Source: Glandiceps talaboti (taxonomy: Eukaryota; Hemichordata; Enteropneusta; Spengelidae). From it: a DNA stretch of 64,000 nt. The notes under the pieces were generated by a model, which was given only the letters and a program-made list of their open reading frames with translations, was not told where the DNA came from and searched no databases. A program made the translations under genes and the position numbers. The DNA lies in assembly GCF_964340395.1 (NCBI RefSeq), contig NC_135551.1:2465001-2529000 (forward strand). The letters are read 5' to 3'. How positions within the stretch are numbered: position 1 is the stretch's first letter; every line of letters begins with the position of its first letter. Positions 48,844 to 59,144 of this stretch are shown one piece after another.

Positions 48844-50929
48844 CCCAATAACCACTCTCACTGTCCCCCCACCAGCACAGCAAAGTCCAGTGGGGGGACG
48901 ACTCCGTTTCTATGCACAAAACTGGTCCGCAATATCATCCGACAGTTGGGTGCTAAATACAGTAAGAGACGGATACATCCTAGACTTCGTATCACAGCCT
49001 CCACTGTCAACGAAGGTTATAGTTACCCCATTACCAAGGCAACCAGATCGGGTTCTTGCCTTAAGGGAGGCCATTCAAGGTCTTTTAGAAAAGGCTGCTA
49101 TTCGTACAGTCAACCTAAAAAAAGAGGGGCCAGGGTTTTTCAACCACATGTTTCTGGTCCCCAAAAAGTCGGGAGGCTGGAGACCAATTCTCAACCTCTC
49201 CGTTCTCAATCGGTATCTTGTAGTCCCCAAGTTTCAAATGGAAACACCCAGAGCGGTGTTGGCTGCCATTCAGCCAGGCGATTGGATGGCGTCCATAGAT
49301 TTAAAGGACGCTTATTTCCATATACCTATTCACCCTGTCTACTACAAGTACCTCCGTTTTGCAATCGACGGACAGGTTTACGAATACACAGTTCTCCCCT
49401 TCGGTCTGGCAACAGCACCACGAGTGTTTACACGGGTGGCGGCAGTGCCAGTGGCGTGGTTACACCAACAATCAATTCTGTTACACCCCTATTTAGACGA
49501 TTGGTTACTGAGGGGGAAGGAACGGGTCGTACTAGCCACTCAAGTGGCCATGACGACAGATCTTCTCCAAGGACTAGGATTTATTCTCAGTCAAGAGAAA
49601 TCATGTTTGACTCCCACCCAGGACATGACCTTTGTGGGAATGAGATTGCTGACGGAATTGGGAGTTGTTTGCCCAACCGAGGACCGAATCAACAAACTGT
49701 TAACTTTCATTCGGTCCATCCTTCTACAACGCTCAATAGTAGCAAGGAGTCTGTTATCTCTCCTGGGGCTGATGAACTCATTTATAGACATCACCCCTTG
49801 GGCACGACTAAGAGCGCGCCCGATCCAGTTGTACCTATTAGCGCTTTGGCGCCCATCCCGTCAGCCATTGCAGACTTCTATCCCTATTCGTCCCTCTCTT
49901 CGGCTTCATCTCAACTGGTGGCTGAACACGGCGAATTTATTGAGGGGGAGGTCACTCGTACCCCCCAACCCCGACATCTCCTTATTCACCGATGCGTCAA
50001 ACGAGGGATGGGGGGCGCATGTGGCAGGTCATATGACAGCAGGTCGGTGGAATTTAACCGAACGCTGTCACCACATAAACTGGCTAGAGCTGAAAGCAGT
50101 GTTCCTGGCCCTCCAGAAATTAGAGTTTCTGGTAAGGGGGCATTGCATATTAGTACACTCAGACAACACAACAGTAGTTGCTTACATAAACAAATTGGGG
50201 GGGACAGTCTCCCCAACTCTATGTTATCTGTTGTGGGATCTAATGCTATGGTGTCAGGACAAAAAGATTACGCTAATAGCCAGACACCTACCAGGCAGGC
50301 TGAATGGGATAGCCGATGCACTGTCCCGTCGGCGTCGGATACGACAAACCGAATGGGAACTACCACAGAGTGTAGTAGATCAGATTTTCCATTGTTGGGG
50401 TCGCCCATCAATGGATCTCTTTGCCACACACAAGAACAGGAAACTACCAGTGTATGTTTCCCCAGTACCAGATCCAAGGGCAATGGCGGTGGATGCTCTC
50501 TCCATGTCATGGGAGGGGATAATGGCATATGCCTTTCCACCAATCATTCTACTGCCCAGAGTTCTCAGGAAAATCCAGGAAGAGGGGCCAATGATTTTTC
50601 TAGTGGCACCTCTTTGGCCCACCAAGGCATGGTTCCCAACCATTCTCAATCTGTTGATTGCGCCTCCTCTCAAAATCCCACTGAGAGAGGATCTAATGAC
50701 ACAGGACAGGAACATCATTCACCCGAACCCAGAGATGTTCCATCTTCACGTGTTTCGGTTGTCGAACAGTCCCTCATGGAGAAAGGCTTTTCTAGAGAGT
50801 CTGCAGCCATTATTGCCAGACCTCAGAGACCCAGTACACTGGCTACATACAATGAGAAATGGCAATTCTTCTGTAGTTGGTGTGACAGAAAACAGATTAG
50901 TCCTGTCAAAGTCACTAACAGGCAGTTAG
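48758..50929 (+). CDS. DIRS ORF2: reverse transcriptase, RNase H, methylase-like domain
   Basis: Start chosen at the ATG 48758, overlapping ORF1 by 86 bases in another frame; the frame is open further upstream. RT region: HMFLVPKKSGGWRPILNLSV, DWMASIDLKDAYFHIPIHP, VLPFGLATAPRVFT and the catalytic YLDD at 49490-49501. RNase H follows: LFTDASNEGWGAH, INWLELKAVFLAL, HSDNTTVVAYINK, LNGIADALSR. The last part (MDLFATHKNRKLPVYVSP, then GIMAYAFPP and FLVAPLWPTKAWFP) is the region reported in DIRS elements as resembling Dam-type adenine methyltransferases. The frame is intact. It copies element RNA into DNA. Confidence 0.93.
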   Translation: MCLSLRPTTCPDRSRILQVGGQGVLSAPDPITTLTVPPPAQQSPVGGRLRFYAQNWSAISSDSWVLNTVRDGYILDFVSQPPLSTKVIVTPLPRQPDRVLALREAIQGLLEKAAIRTVNLKKEGPGFFNHMFLVPKKSGGWRPILNLSVLNRYLVVPKFQMETPRAVLAAIQPGDWMASIDLKDAYFHIPIHPVYYKYLRFAIDGQVYEYTVLPFGLATAPRVFTRVAAVPVAWLHQQSILLHPYLDDWLLRGKERVVLATQVAMTTDLLQGLGFILSQEKSCLTPTQDMTFVGMRLLTELGVVCPTEDRINKLLTFIRSILLQRSIVARSLLSLLGLMNSFIDITPWARLRARPIQLYLLALWRPSRQPLQTSIPIRPSLRLHLNWWLNTANLLRGRSLVPPNPDISLFTDASNEGWGAHVAGHMTAGRWNLTERCHHINWLELKAVFLALQKLEFLVRGHCILVHSDNTTVVAYINKLGGTVSPTLCYLLWDLMLWCQDKKITLIARHLPGRLNGIADALSRRRRIRQTEWELPQSVVDQIFHCWGRPSMDLFATHKNRKLPVYVSPVPDPRAMAVDALSMSWEGIMAYAFPPIILLPRVLRKIQEEGPMIFLVAPLWPTKAWFPTILNLLIAPPLKIPLREDLMTQDRNIIHPNPEMFHLHVFRLSNSPSWRKAFLESLQPLLPDLRDPVHWLHTMRNGNSSVVGVTENRLVLSKSLTGS

Positions 50930-51840
50930 CTGACTTCCTTCTTTTTCTTTTTGTCACAAAAAAGTACTCTCCCAATACTATTAAAGTATATCGGTCAGCC
51001 ATTGCAGCCACCATTAAAAGTATTGGAGGAGAGGATTTTGGACAGGACAAAATCCTCTCCAACATGATTCGCCACTTCCTTCTTAAGCGTCCTCCCTCTA
51101 GACAAACAGTTCCACAGTGGAGTCTGCCACTGGTTTTACGAGTGTTACAGGAACCCCCTTTCGAGCCCATGGGTTCTGTGTCACTGAAAGCACTTACTCT
51201 TAAAACAGTTTTTCTTGTTGCCTTGGCATCTGGGAGAAGGCGTAGTGCAATCCATGCCCTCTGTATTAGTGAAGGTCATTTTAATCTCTCTCGGACAGCA
51301 GCAGTAATGCATACTGCACCAGGATTTCTGGCCAAGAACCAGGTTTTGGGGTCAGTGCCTAATCCGATTATGATCAAGTCATTGGATGACTTTGTTGGGC
51401 GAGACAAAGTAGAACGGACTCTATGTCCAGTGAGAGCACTTCGCTGGTATTTAGACCGATCTAAGTCATTTAGGAAGGGTAGGACTCGGCTGTTCATCCC
51501 GTTTCCCCCTTCAGTTAAAGATGACTGCTCCCCAGCAGATATTTCTAAATGGATTGTTGATACTGTCAAGTGGGCTTACGTAGAAGCCCAACAGGATCAT
51601 TTATCTCCTCACAGAGTCACAGCTCATGAGGTAAGAGCTATTGCTGCCTCATGGGCCCTCAGATCAGGCGTGCCAGTGGCTGACATTTTACAAGCAGGCA
51701 CGTGGAGATCTCCTAATTCGTTTATTAGCTATTATCTGCGGGATATGTCTGACCATGCTGAGGATCTAGCCACTCTAGGTCCACTTAGCATTAGCCAGAA
51801 TATCACATTAACAGGTCATACAGAGACACCCACCACCTAG
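50776..51840 (+). CDS. DIRS ORF3: tyrosine recombinase
   Basis: The ATG at 50776 (MEKGFSRESAAII) gives 354 residues and overlaps ORF2 by 154 bases. The frame is open much further upstream, but that part is the RT region read in the wrong frame. An N-terminal core-binding part (STLATYNEKWQFFCSWCDRK, YSPNTIKVYRSAI) is followed by the catalytic domain. The first active Arg lies in LASGRRRSAIHAL, then HEVRAIAASWAL (His-x-x-Arg), GTWRSP (Trp at the usual His/Trp position) and the nucleophile in SFISYYLRDM. All expected catalytic residues are present. It would insert the circular DNA copy. It replaces the integrase of LTR elements. Confidence 0.94.
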   Translation: MEKGFSRESAAIIARPQRPSTLATYNEKWQFFCSWCDRKQISPVKVTNRQLADFLLFLFVTKKYSPNTIKVYRSAIAATIKSIGGEDFGQDKILSNMIRHFLLKRPPSRQTVPQWSLPLVLRVLQEPPFEPMGSVSLKALTLKTVFLVALASGRRRSAIHALCISEGHFNLSRTAAVMHTAPGFLAKNQVLGSVPNPIMIKSLDDFVGRDKVERTLCPVRALRWYLDRSKSFRKGRTRLFIPFPPSVKDDCSPADISKWIVDTVKWAYVEAQQDHLSPHRVTAHEVRAIAASWALRSGVPVADILQAGTWRSPNSFISYYLRDMSDHAEDLATLGPLSISQNITLTGHTETPTT

Positions 51841-51857
51841 CTGGTGACAAATTCTGT

Positions 51858-51954
51858 ATCCTATTGTAAGAATATTTAGGTGAGTATCTTTCCGGAAACA
51901 GAATTGTCGTTTCTCCCGAAACTAATTTCTGTTGAAGGAAAGATACTCACCTAA
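51858..51954. repeat. DIRS internal complementary region
   Basis: The left half (to about 51903, ending CCGGAAACAGAA) is the complement of the left tip 46105-46149. The right half (from about 51904, TTGTCGTTTCTCCCG) is the complement of the right tip, about 52133-52182. The region thus reads as the two element ends joined head to tail. Confidence 0.93.
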
Positions 51955-52022
51955 CAGTCCCTCCCTCCTTCCCCACTGTCTCAGTTTAGTTGGGTTTCTG
52001 GACTAAGATTGTGTTCCATAGC

Positions 52023-52183
52023 GCAACTGGTCTTCCAACGTTGAGGGCAGTAATTGTAGGAGGAGGTAGATTAATAAAGTTTTTATTGGAAAAGCATCGG
52101 GAATTGCAAGCAAATCCTATTGTAAGAATATTTAGGTGAGTATCTTTCCTTCAACAGAAATTAGTTTCGGGAGAAACGACAAT
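52023..52183. repeat. DIRS right inverted terminal repeat
   Basis: Complement of the left repeat over about 125 bases, then a unique 34-base tip (TTCAACAGAAATTAG to GAAACGACAAT). Confidence 0.92.
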
Positions 52184-52450
52184 ATTGCGTAGATAACAAT
52201 GGGGATTAATAGACAATTGAATAAACATTCAAAAAATGTATGTAAATTTGCCTAGCAACATGACCACGCCCATAGCAACAACCAAATGATCGCGTATATC
52301 GCAACGATAGCAACATGGTTGGATAGGCAACTGGATTCAGCAAATGAACACCTATTGTTAGCATGGACTAACATATGGACAAACATTTTTAAAAAGTGTT
52401 CAGTGGTGCTACAATGCCATTGGCAGTATTTTTAAAAATAATATCAGCAA
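52184..52450. repeat. Interspersed repeat, part right of DIRS
   Basis: Continues the repeat of 45026-46104 (ATAACAATGGGGATTAATAG, CCTAGCAACATGACCACGCC). It ends with AACATTTTTAAAAAGTGTTC, as the copy at 4791 also does near 5320. Confidence 0.78.
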
Positions 52451-52687
52451 AATATGGAAAATTGAATGACATGAATCAAGTTTTATGAATGGGATCTCTT
52501 ACAGTCCAGGGTCTATGTAATTCATATGCAATATGAATAAAGACGTTTTCAATTTATATTATACATAAATGAACTGATGTATGTCAATGACCACGTTGTA
52601 CAAGTTAAAAAAAAAAAACTGTACAAGTACAGTGTGTAGGCTTTCCAAGATGTAAAGTCAGCAACTATTGTTTATTTTGACAATTAG

Positions 52688-53266
52688 ATTTCATTTTGGC
52701 TGATTGTCAGTTTTCTGCCTCAGTTTTCTGCCTATCAGTTTCATTTTGGCTGATTGACAGTTTTCTGCCTATTAGTTTCATTTTGGCTGATTGACAGTTT
52801 TCTGCCTATTAGTTTCATTTTGGCTGATTGACAGTTTTCTGCCTATCAGTTTCATTTTGGCTGATTGACAGTTTTCTGCCTCAGTTTTCTGCCTATCAGT
52901 TTCATTTTGGCTGATTGACAGTTTTCTGCCTATCAGTTTCATTTTGGCTGATTGACAGTTTTCTGCCTATCAGTTTCATTTTGGCTGATTGACAGTTTTC
53001 TGCCTATCAGTTTAATTTTGGCTGATTGACAGTTTTCTGCCTATTAGTTGCATTTTGGCTGATTGACAGTTTTCTGCCTATCAGTTTAATTTTGGCTGAT
53101 TGACAGTTTTCTGCCTATCAGTTTAATTTTGGCTGATTGACAGTTTTCTGCCCATTAGTTTCATTTTGGCTGATTGTCAGTTTTCTGCCTATTAGTTTCA
53201 TTTTGGCTGATTGACAGTTTTCTGCCTATCAGTTTCATTTTGGCTGATTGACAGTTTTCTGCCTAT
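52688..53266. repeat. 37-bp minisatellite, about 15 copies
   Basis: The unit contains TTTCATTTTGGCTGATTGAC and AGTTTTCTGCCTATCAG. Small variants TCAGTTTTCTGCC (extra 14 bases) occur twice. Confidence 0.93.
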
Positions 53267-53339
53267 TGGTACTACATACCACTAGACATCATTGTTCTTC
53301 AGCTGTTACTACAGCAGGAAGCCAACTATCAGGTGACTA

Positions 53340-53580
53340 AGATATACACAAAGTAAAACTGTCATTGTTACATGTTGATATTGAATGGACATTGGTTTAG
53401 TTGCACTCACAGTAGGGTGATGTTTCTGATGATTTCCATGATGTACATTTTAGGGGACTTCCAATTTTTACACTATTCTATGAAACACAACAGAGGAACC
53501 ACTGTCACCCACTTGTGTAATTTACCACATCAAGTTTTGTGTCTATCTTAGTAAACTGAAACCAGGTTTAGTAAATGAAT
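53340..53580. repeat. Dispersed repeat, copy 2
   Basis: Diverged copy of 44160-44440 from CPOX intron 8. The CPOX exon that follows copy 1 (44522) has no counterpart here. Confidence 0.7.
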
Positions 53581-53804
53581 CAATACAGTGTACACAACAA
53601 CAAACCATAGTTGTTAGACTGTTGTGGTATTGTTGTTGTTTTTTATTTTAAGGGAACTCAGACAATAAATGTAAATTAATTTTGACTCAAAGCGTGTTAA
53701 TCTTGTCTTCTTTGTCCTACAGTATTTTTGGTTTTCTTGACCTTGGTAAGAATGATAATATACCAACACTTCTAAAATTGTTTGTTTTAGGTCAAAGCAG
53801 AGTT

Positions 53805-53873
53805 TTGTCTGTGTATGTGTGTCTGTGTCTGTGCATGTGTGTCTGTGTCTGTGTCTGTGTCTGTGCATGTGTG
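53805..53873. repeat. TGTGTCTG microsatellite
   Basis: Mixed (TGTGTCTG) and (TGTGCATG) steps over about 70 bases. The small frames across it are artefacts. Confidence 0.85.
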
Positions 53874-54164
53874 TGAGAACTATAACTTAGGCAAACCAGT
53901 GGAATTTGGTGTAGATGGTCATTTGTTCATGATACCTTTTAAGTCATCAAATGGTTGATATGCACAAAGGGTTAAAAAGGATGATTTTGGTACAAAACTT
54001 AACTGGCTAAATTGATGCATAATTTGGTAATTAATTATAGGATTGTCAGAAGTAGATTTCTCCAGACAAAATGACATCATCATTGACAGAAATGTCTGTT
54101 TTGGTCAAAAGGATTAAACATAAAATTTAAAGTGATGATTCATTATGATCCTCTGATTACTAAA
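53874..54164. other. Non-coding, fragments of interspersed repeat
   Basis: Text such as GACATCATCATTGACAG and TTTTGGTCAAAAGGATTAAAC resembles diverged parts of the 45026 family. No gene seen. Confidence 0.45.
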
Positions 54165-55250
54165 ACTGTGGCGTAACATGATCATATTCCATGGCATAGT
54201 ATGATCATATTCCGTGGTGTAAGATGATCATATTCCGTGGTGTAAGATGATCCTATTCCGTGGTGTAAGATGATCATATTCCATGGTGTAAGATGATTCT
54301 ATTCCATGGTGTAAGATGATCATATTCCGTGGTGTAAGATGATCCTATTCCATGGTGTCAGATGATCCTATTCCATATTCCGTGGTGTAAGATTATCCTA
54401 TTCCATGGTGTAAGATGAACCTATTCCGTGGTGTAAGATGATCATATTCCGTGGTGTCAGATGATCATATTCCATGGTGTAAGATTATCCTATTCCATGG
54501 TGTAAGATGATCCTGTTCCGTGGTGTAAGATGATCCTATTCCGTGGTGTAAGATGATCCTATTCCGTGGTGTAAGATGATCCTATTCCGTGGTGTAAGAT
54601 GATCCTATTCCGTGGTGTAAGATGATCCTATTCCGTGGTGTAAGATGATCCTATTCCGTGGTGTAAGATGATCATATTCCGTGGTGTAAGATGATCATAT
54701 TCCGTGGTGTAAGATGATCATATTCCGTGGTGTAAGATGATCATATTCCGTGGTGTAAGATGATCATATTCCGTGGTGTAAGATGATCATATTCCGTGGT
54801 GTAAGATGATCCTATTCCATGGTGTAAGATGATCCTATTCCATGGTGTAAGATGATCCTATTCCATGGTGTAAGATGATCATATTCCATGGTGTAAGATG
54901 ATCCTATTCCATGGTGTAAGATGATCCTATTCCGTGGTGTAAGATGATCCTATTCCGTGGTGTAAGATGATCCTATTCCGTGGTGTAAGATGATCCTATT
55001 CCGTGGTGCAAGATGATCCTATTCCATGGTGTCAGATGATCCTATTCCATGGTGTAAGATGATCATATTCCGTGGTGTAAGATGATCCTATTCCGTGGTG
55101 TAAGATGATCATATTCCGTGGTGTAAGATGATCCTATTCCGTGGTGTAAGATGATCCTATTCCGTGGTGTAAGATGATCCTATTCCGTGGTGTAAGATGA
55201 TCCTGTTCGGTGGTGTAAGATGATCCTATTCCGTGGTGTAAGATGATCCT
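54165..55250. repeat. 23-bp minisatellite, about 47 copies
   Basis: The unit is built of TATTCCGTGGTGTAAGATGA and TCC or TCA. Variants CATGG and CGTGG, and TCCTATT and TCATATT, occur in runs, so sub-blocks were amplified separately. Confidence 0.94.
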
Positions 55251-58200
55251 CTACTGTGGCTGAGATGATCCCATACTTGATATGCAAATGATGTCAAAGA
55301 AAAGCGTGGAAGGCATACAGGATGTCAAGTTGGGTTTATTAAAGTACTCAAAAATGATTTGGCTCGAAAGACTAAATTTTAGGGAACTTCATAGTCCCAA
55401 ACATAAAGTGATCAAATTGATGGTAGGTATGGGTCAAATATGATTCTCTTCAAAGGACTTTAACTCAAAATTCTTGGAAACTTCGTTGGTCCAAAGCAAC
55501 AACGAAAATATTGTCCTTTTATTAAAATTACTGCATGGCTTTCAGTATATAGTCAGTTGTACTACAGAACCATTGGCGCATATTTTATTCTTGATGTTCT
55601 CTAAGCTTTACTATAATGTACTGCAAACCAGCATTTCTCATTCCTGGTTACTCATTTTCATTGAAGTGGGACGCTGTGAATTTTGATGAGTCGCAAATTT
55701 AGTAATGAATGTGGCATTACCAGTAAATGTTTGATGTGTGTATAATTTGCATGGTGGGAAGACATCTAACATTGAGAATACCATAGTGGGAATCTTGGCA
55801 CAAAACAGAAGAACGAAAACCTAATTGCACATCAAAAGTGAAAGATTGCTCTTTTTAATTAAATGAAAAATTAAGTGAACCTATTTTCTTTTAAAATTAA
55901 AATAACAAGCTGACTTGGTCATGGGTCAATGGATACATTGAAATATGTGAATGGTAAATGAGGCGATATAATATACGTGTAGCTAAGATCTGATGATATA
56001 ATTACGGAGAGCATTCAATTTGGTAGGCTACCAGCAAACTATAAAATATACGGGAAGTATTTAGAGATAAAACAGGAAAAAATCCAGAATCTTATCACAT
56101 CGAAGTAAACAACAAGTGAGAATCAATTTAGTAAGTTTATCACATCGAAGTAAACAACAAGTGAGAATCAATTTAGTAAGTTTATCACAAGTAGCAATAA
56201 TTACCCATACATAACGTAATCACGGTTTTGACTTTAGGTACCATTCTGTTTCTTCGGGGGGGGGGGGGGGTGGATTGATGATGGGGTGTCCCCCTGTTTT
56301 TGAAATTGGCAGTGGGGAAAGTCATCCTCTTTTGAAAATTTTGGACGGTAGATGGGAAAGGGTCATTGTGTTTTGAACGGCGGATGGCGAGGGGGTCATT
56401 GTGTTTTGAATTGTGAGGAAAGAAAATTCTTCTTGTTACTTTCTATGTCGGACACTACAGCATGTTATAGACACTACTACAGGTTACAGACACTACAAAC
56501 CACCACATCTCACCAGATTCCAGTTTCTATTATACATATAGTAGGTATGAGCACCTAAAATTCTCTAACATACCAGTGACTTACAATATCAGCAATGACA
56601 ATGGCAATGCCATTGCACTAATATAACAGATGATATCTGCAATGGCAATGGCAATGCCATTACACCAATATAACAGACGATATCTGCAATGGCAATGCCA
56701 CTAGACCAATGTAACAGACATTACCATTTTTATGTGATATGCGAAACTGATTAAAACTTACAGAACTTGAGCTTTTCGAAGCTGTGAAATTAGTAAAAGG
56801 CTAATATTAGATATTAACCTAAAATTGCCAATAACCCTCCAGCTCAACTGAGAAGGGAGAGACTCTCCTAGGATCGGACTCCCTCACCCCTGAATGAATT
56901 GGAGGCACTCAGTTCAGTCAATCAACATTCAGACTCGCCAACCTTTTACTGTCATGGTGTTATTAAACTTTCTTGAACATTTCAATCCAATGTATTATCC
57001 ATAAAGTTAATTGTAATTTTAGATGACAGTGACTTTTAAAGCTGTGGAGTTCTATTGTCCAAAATGCTATCGACAGTCTAAAAATTGACTCCAAGTAAAA
57101 GTAAAGAACCTCCACCCCCACCCCCACCCCCACCCCCACCTCATCAAATAATACCCCATCAGATACGCTGACCTTTATATAATGGTCGATGCCATCTAAA
57201 GAACGTATGTCAACCGTAAATATAAGGAATAGTTTCTGTCTTCTGAAAGGCCTTTTGAATTATTGCCTGAAAGGGTCGGAATAACTGCTTCGAGAGTTAA
57301 AGCTTCGAAAGGTGGACATATCCCCGTGTCAAGCCCCCCCTGTCTTTTACTGTCAAGATACTATTTAATACACATTTTTTAAAATTATATACTGTGTTAG
57401 TAGTCGCTAATTACATGATAGTACTACCTAATAAAATATTTGCAAGACATATGTAGTCTAGCAGGCCACTCTGAGTCACGAAATACCTGGCATGTGATAA
57501 TTGGTGGAAGGGTTAACGTTTATCATGTTTTAGAAATATTAAGCTATTGGGAGGGGAGGGGGGTGTCAGCCAGTTTTCGGGGAGGGGGTGTCTGATTTTT
57601 TGTCGGCCTGATGGAAAATTCACTGATCCCAACCCTCCACCCCCACCCCCACCCCGGCCGGTGAAACTGGCCCGTTTAGTTTGATCAATTGAAGCAATTG
57701 AAAGGATAGTGTAGAGGCTATCCGAGGCTTTGAAACTCACGATCTACTACCGGAAAACTTCAGATTCAAAAACACGGATAGACCAGCAGACTATTGAATT
57801 TGACTTGATAGAGCTATGAACACAACAATTTCCAGGGGGCATTTAAAATGTTTTTATTTGTATGTGTATTCATGTCTGTACATATGATGGTTTAAACAAC
57901 AGTCCAGTGTTTACCTAAGTACACTATATATATTATATACTAGTAGTAGTAGTACTACGGATTGATGTCTGAGAGTATTGCAATATTATAAACAAGTATG
58001 TATGACGCCCTCTCACGCCTAGTCTGTAGGTAAAAGTCAACAATAGGTTTATGGTCTCGGTACTTTTAATTTTCTTTCTTTTATTGTATGCTCAACGTTT
58101 CCCATCCCATTGACAACATTTCATGATGAGAAAACGTTCCTTCATGTTTATGAGATATATAGGAATGTGTAGACAAAAGTTTACATCCAATTTGTTTCCC

Positions 58201-58572
58201 AAAGAGTTTACCTGGCAAATAACTAACATATTGACAAAAGAGAACCCAGGGAAGAGTTCAGTTATGAATGAAATAGCTTAGTAAATGAAACGAATCCTAC
58301 GCCAGACTTCAATCAATGCAGTTTCAATGTCTGGATTTGACTGATTCTAGATTTCGATTACCAGTCCACTGGAAAAAAATACAGTAACTGTGTAATTCAT
58401 AGTGCAAACAATCCAATTTAATCTTAATCCAACCTTGGTCTTTAAAAATCTTTGATTTACATGAACAGGGCATTATCAGGGAGATGTCATGTCGGGGAGG
58501 GGGAGACATCGATGAAGAACCATCAACAATTTGAGGAACCTCCATACCTCACTCACAAGATTTGAGTAACCA
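55251..58572. other. Intergenic, no gene seen
   Basis: No credible exon. Small repeats: a 45-bp duplication at about 56093-56185 (CATCGAAGTAAACAACAAGT); a three-fold repeat with AATGGCAATGCCA at 56585-56715; a G-run at about 56257-56270; (CCCCCA)n near 57112-57138 and again near 57640. Several 70-codon frames here have no recognisable features. Confidence 0.5.
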
Positions 58573-58853
58573 GCCACAGACACTTGTGAGCCGATAATAT
58601 GTTTCAGAATATAATTTACATAATATATATACATATTTACATAATATATCTGGCCAATAATAGGTAAAATTATAACACGGGTTTGTAGGATCGCGTAAGA
58701 TCAGACATCGTGTAATGTTGTATAGTTAATACTTACGCAATCCTACAAATCAGTTTTACTTTTACCCCTTTTACATATTTAATCGGCTAAATATGTCAAT
58801 ATTATCGATATTATGAAAGTCTGAAACATATCTCCGGTCAAAAGTGTCTGTGG
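58573..58853. mobile_element. 281-bp foldback element
   Basis: Imperfect inverted repeat centred near 58713. The outer ends CCACAGACACTT...ATATGTTTCAGA (58573-58608) face TCTGAAACATAT...AAGTGTCTGTGG (58820-58853). The inner arms TTTGTAGGATCGCGTAAG and CTTACGCAATCCTACAAA also pair. There is no ORF and no target duplication I could define; the right flank is a C-run. Confidence 0.65.
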
Positions 58854-58857
58854 TAAC

Positions 58858-59144
58858 CCCCCCCCCCCCCTCCGTTCAGCACAATGTTTTGAGTGACCCC
58901 CCCCCCCCACGTCCCGAAACTGTCACACTCAACTAGACTTATGGTTAAGTAATTTTTAGTATTCTTCCAGATTTGGAACACTGTAGAGTACTAATCCTAG
59001 GATCAACACACGTGTTTACATTATCCAGTAATTTTCTGTTAAGGGCTGAAGTTTAGACACAAGAACTCTGTCGATGAAAAACGCTATATTTCAATGCAAT
59101 ATGAGATTACAATAATAGAGATTAATAGTGAACTAGTACTAGAT
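58858..59144. other. Non-coding with two C-runs
   Basis: C-runs at about 58857-58870 and 58898-58908, then unique sequence up to the 27-bp array. Confidence 0.6.

Larger units (their letters stand above)
46105..52183 (+). mobile_element. DIRS-type tyrosine-recombinase retrotransposon
   Basis: A 6.08-kb element with three overlapping frames (Gag-like, RT/RNase H/methylase-like, tyrosine recombinase), inverted terminal repeats with unequal tips, and an internal complementary region whose two halves equal the complements of the left and right tips. This is the DIRS architecture: a circular intermediate is made and inserted by the recombinase without target duplication. The flanks join as CACAT/ATTGC, consistent with a short AT core and no duplication. 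Only one in-frame stop (TGA, 47047) is seen in the coding regions. Confidence 0.95.

Noticed and set aside
48946-50775. N-terminal 600 codons of the long recombinase frame
   Set aside because: Same bases encode the conserved RT and RNase H in another frame; the text has no known domain. The recombinase most likely starts at 50776.
55474-58545. Several 68-75-codon frames in the intergenic region
   Set aside because: No recognisable domain, no splice context and composition like the surrounding non-coding DNA.
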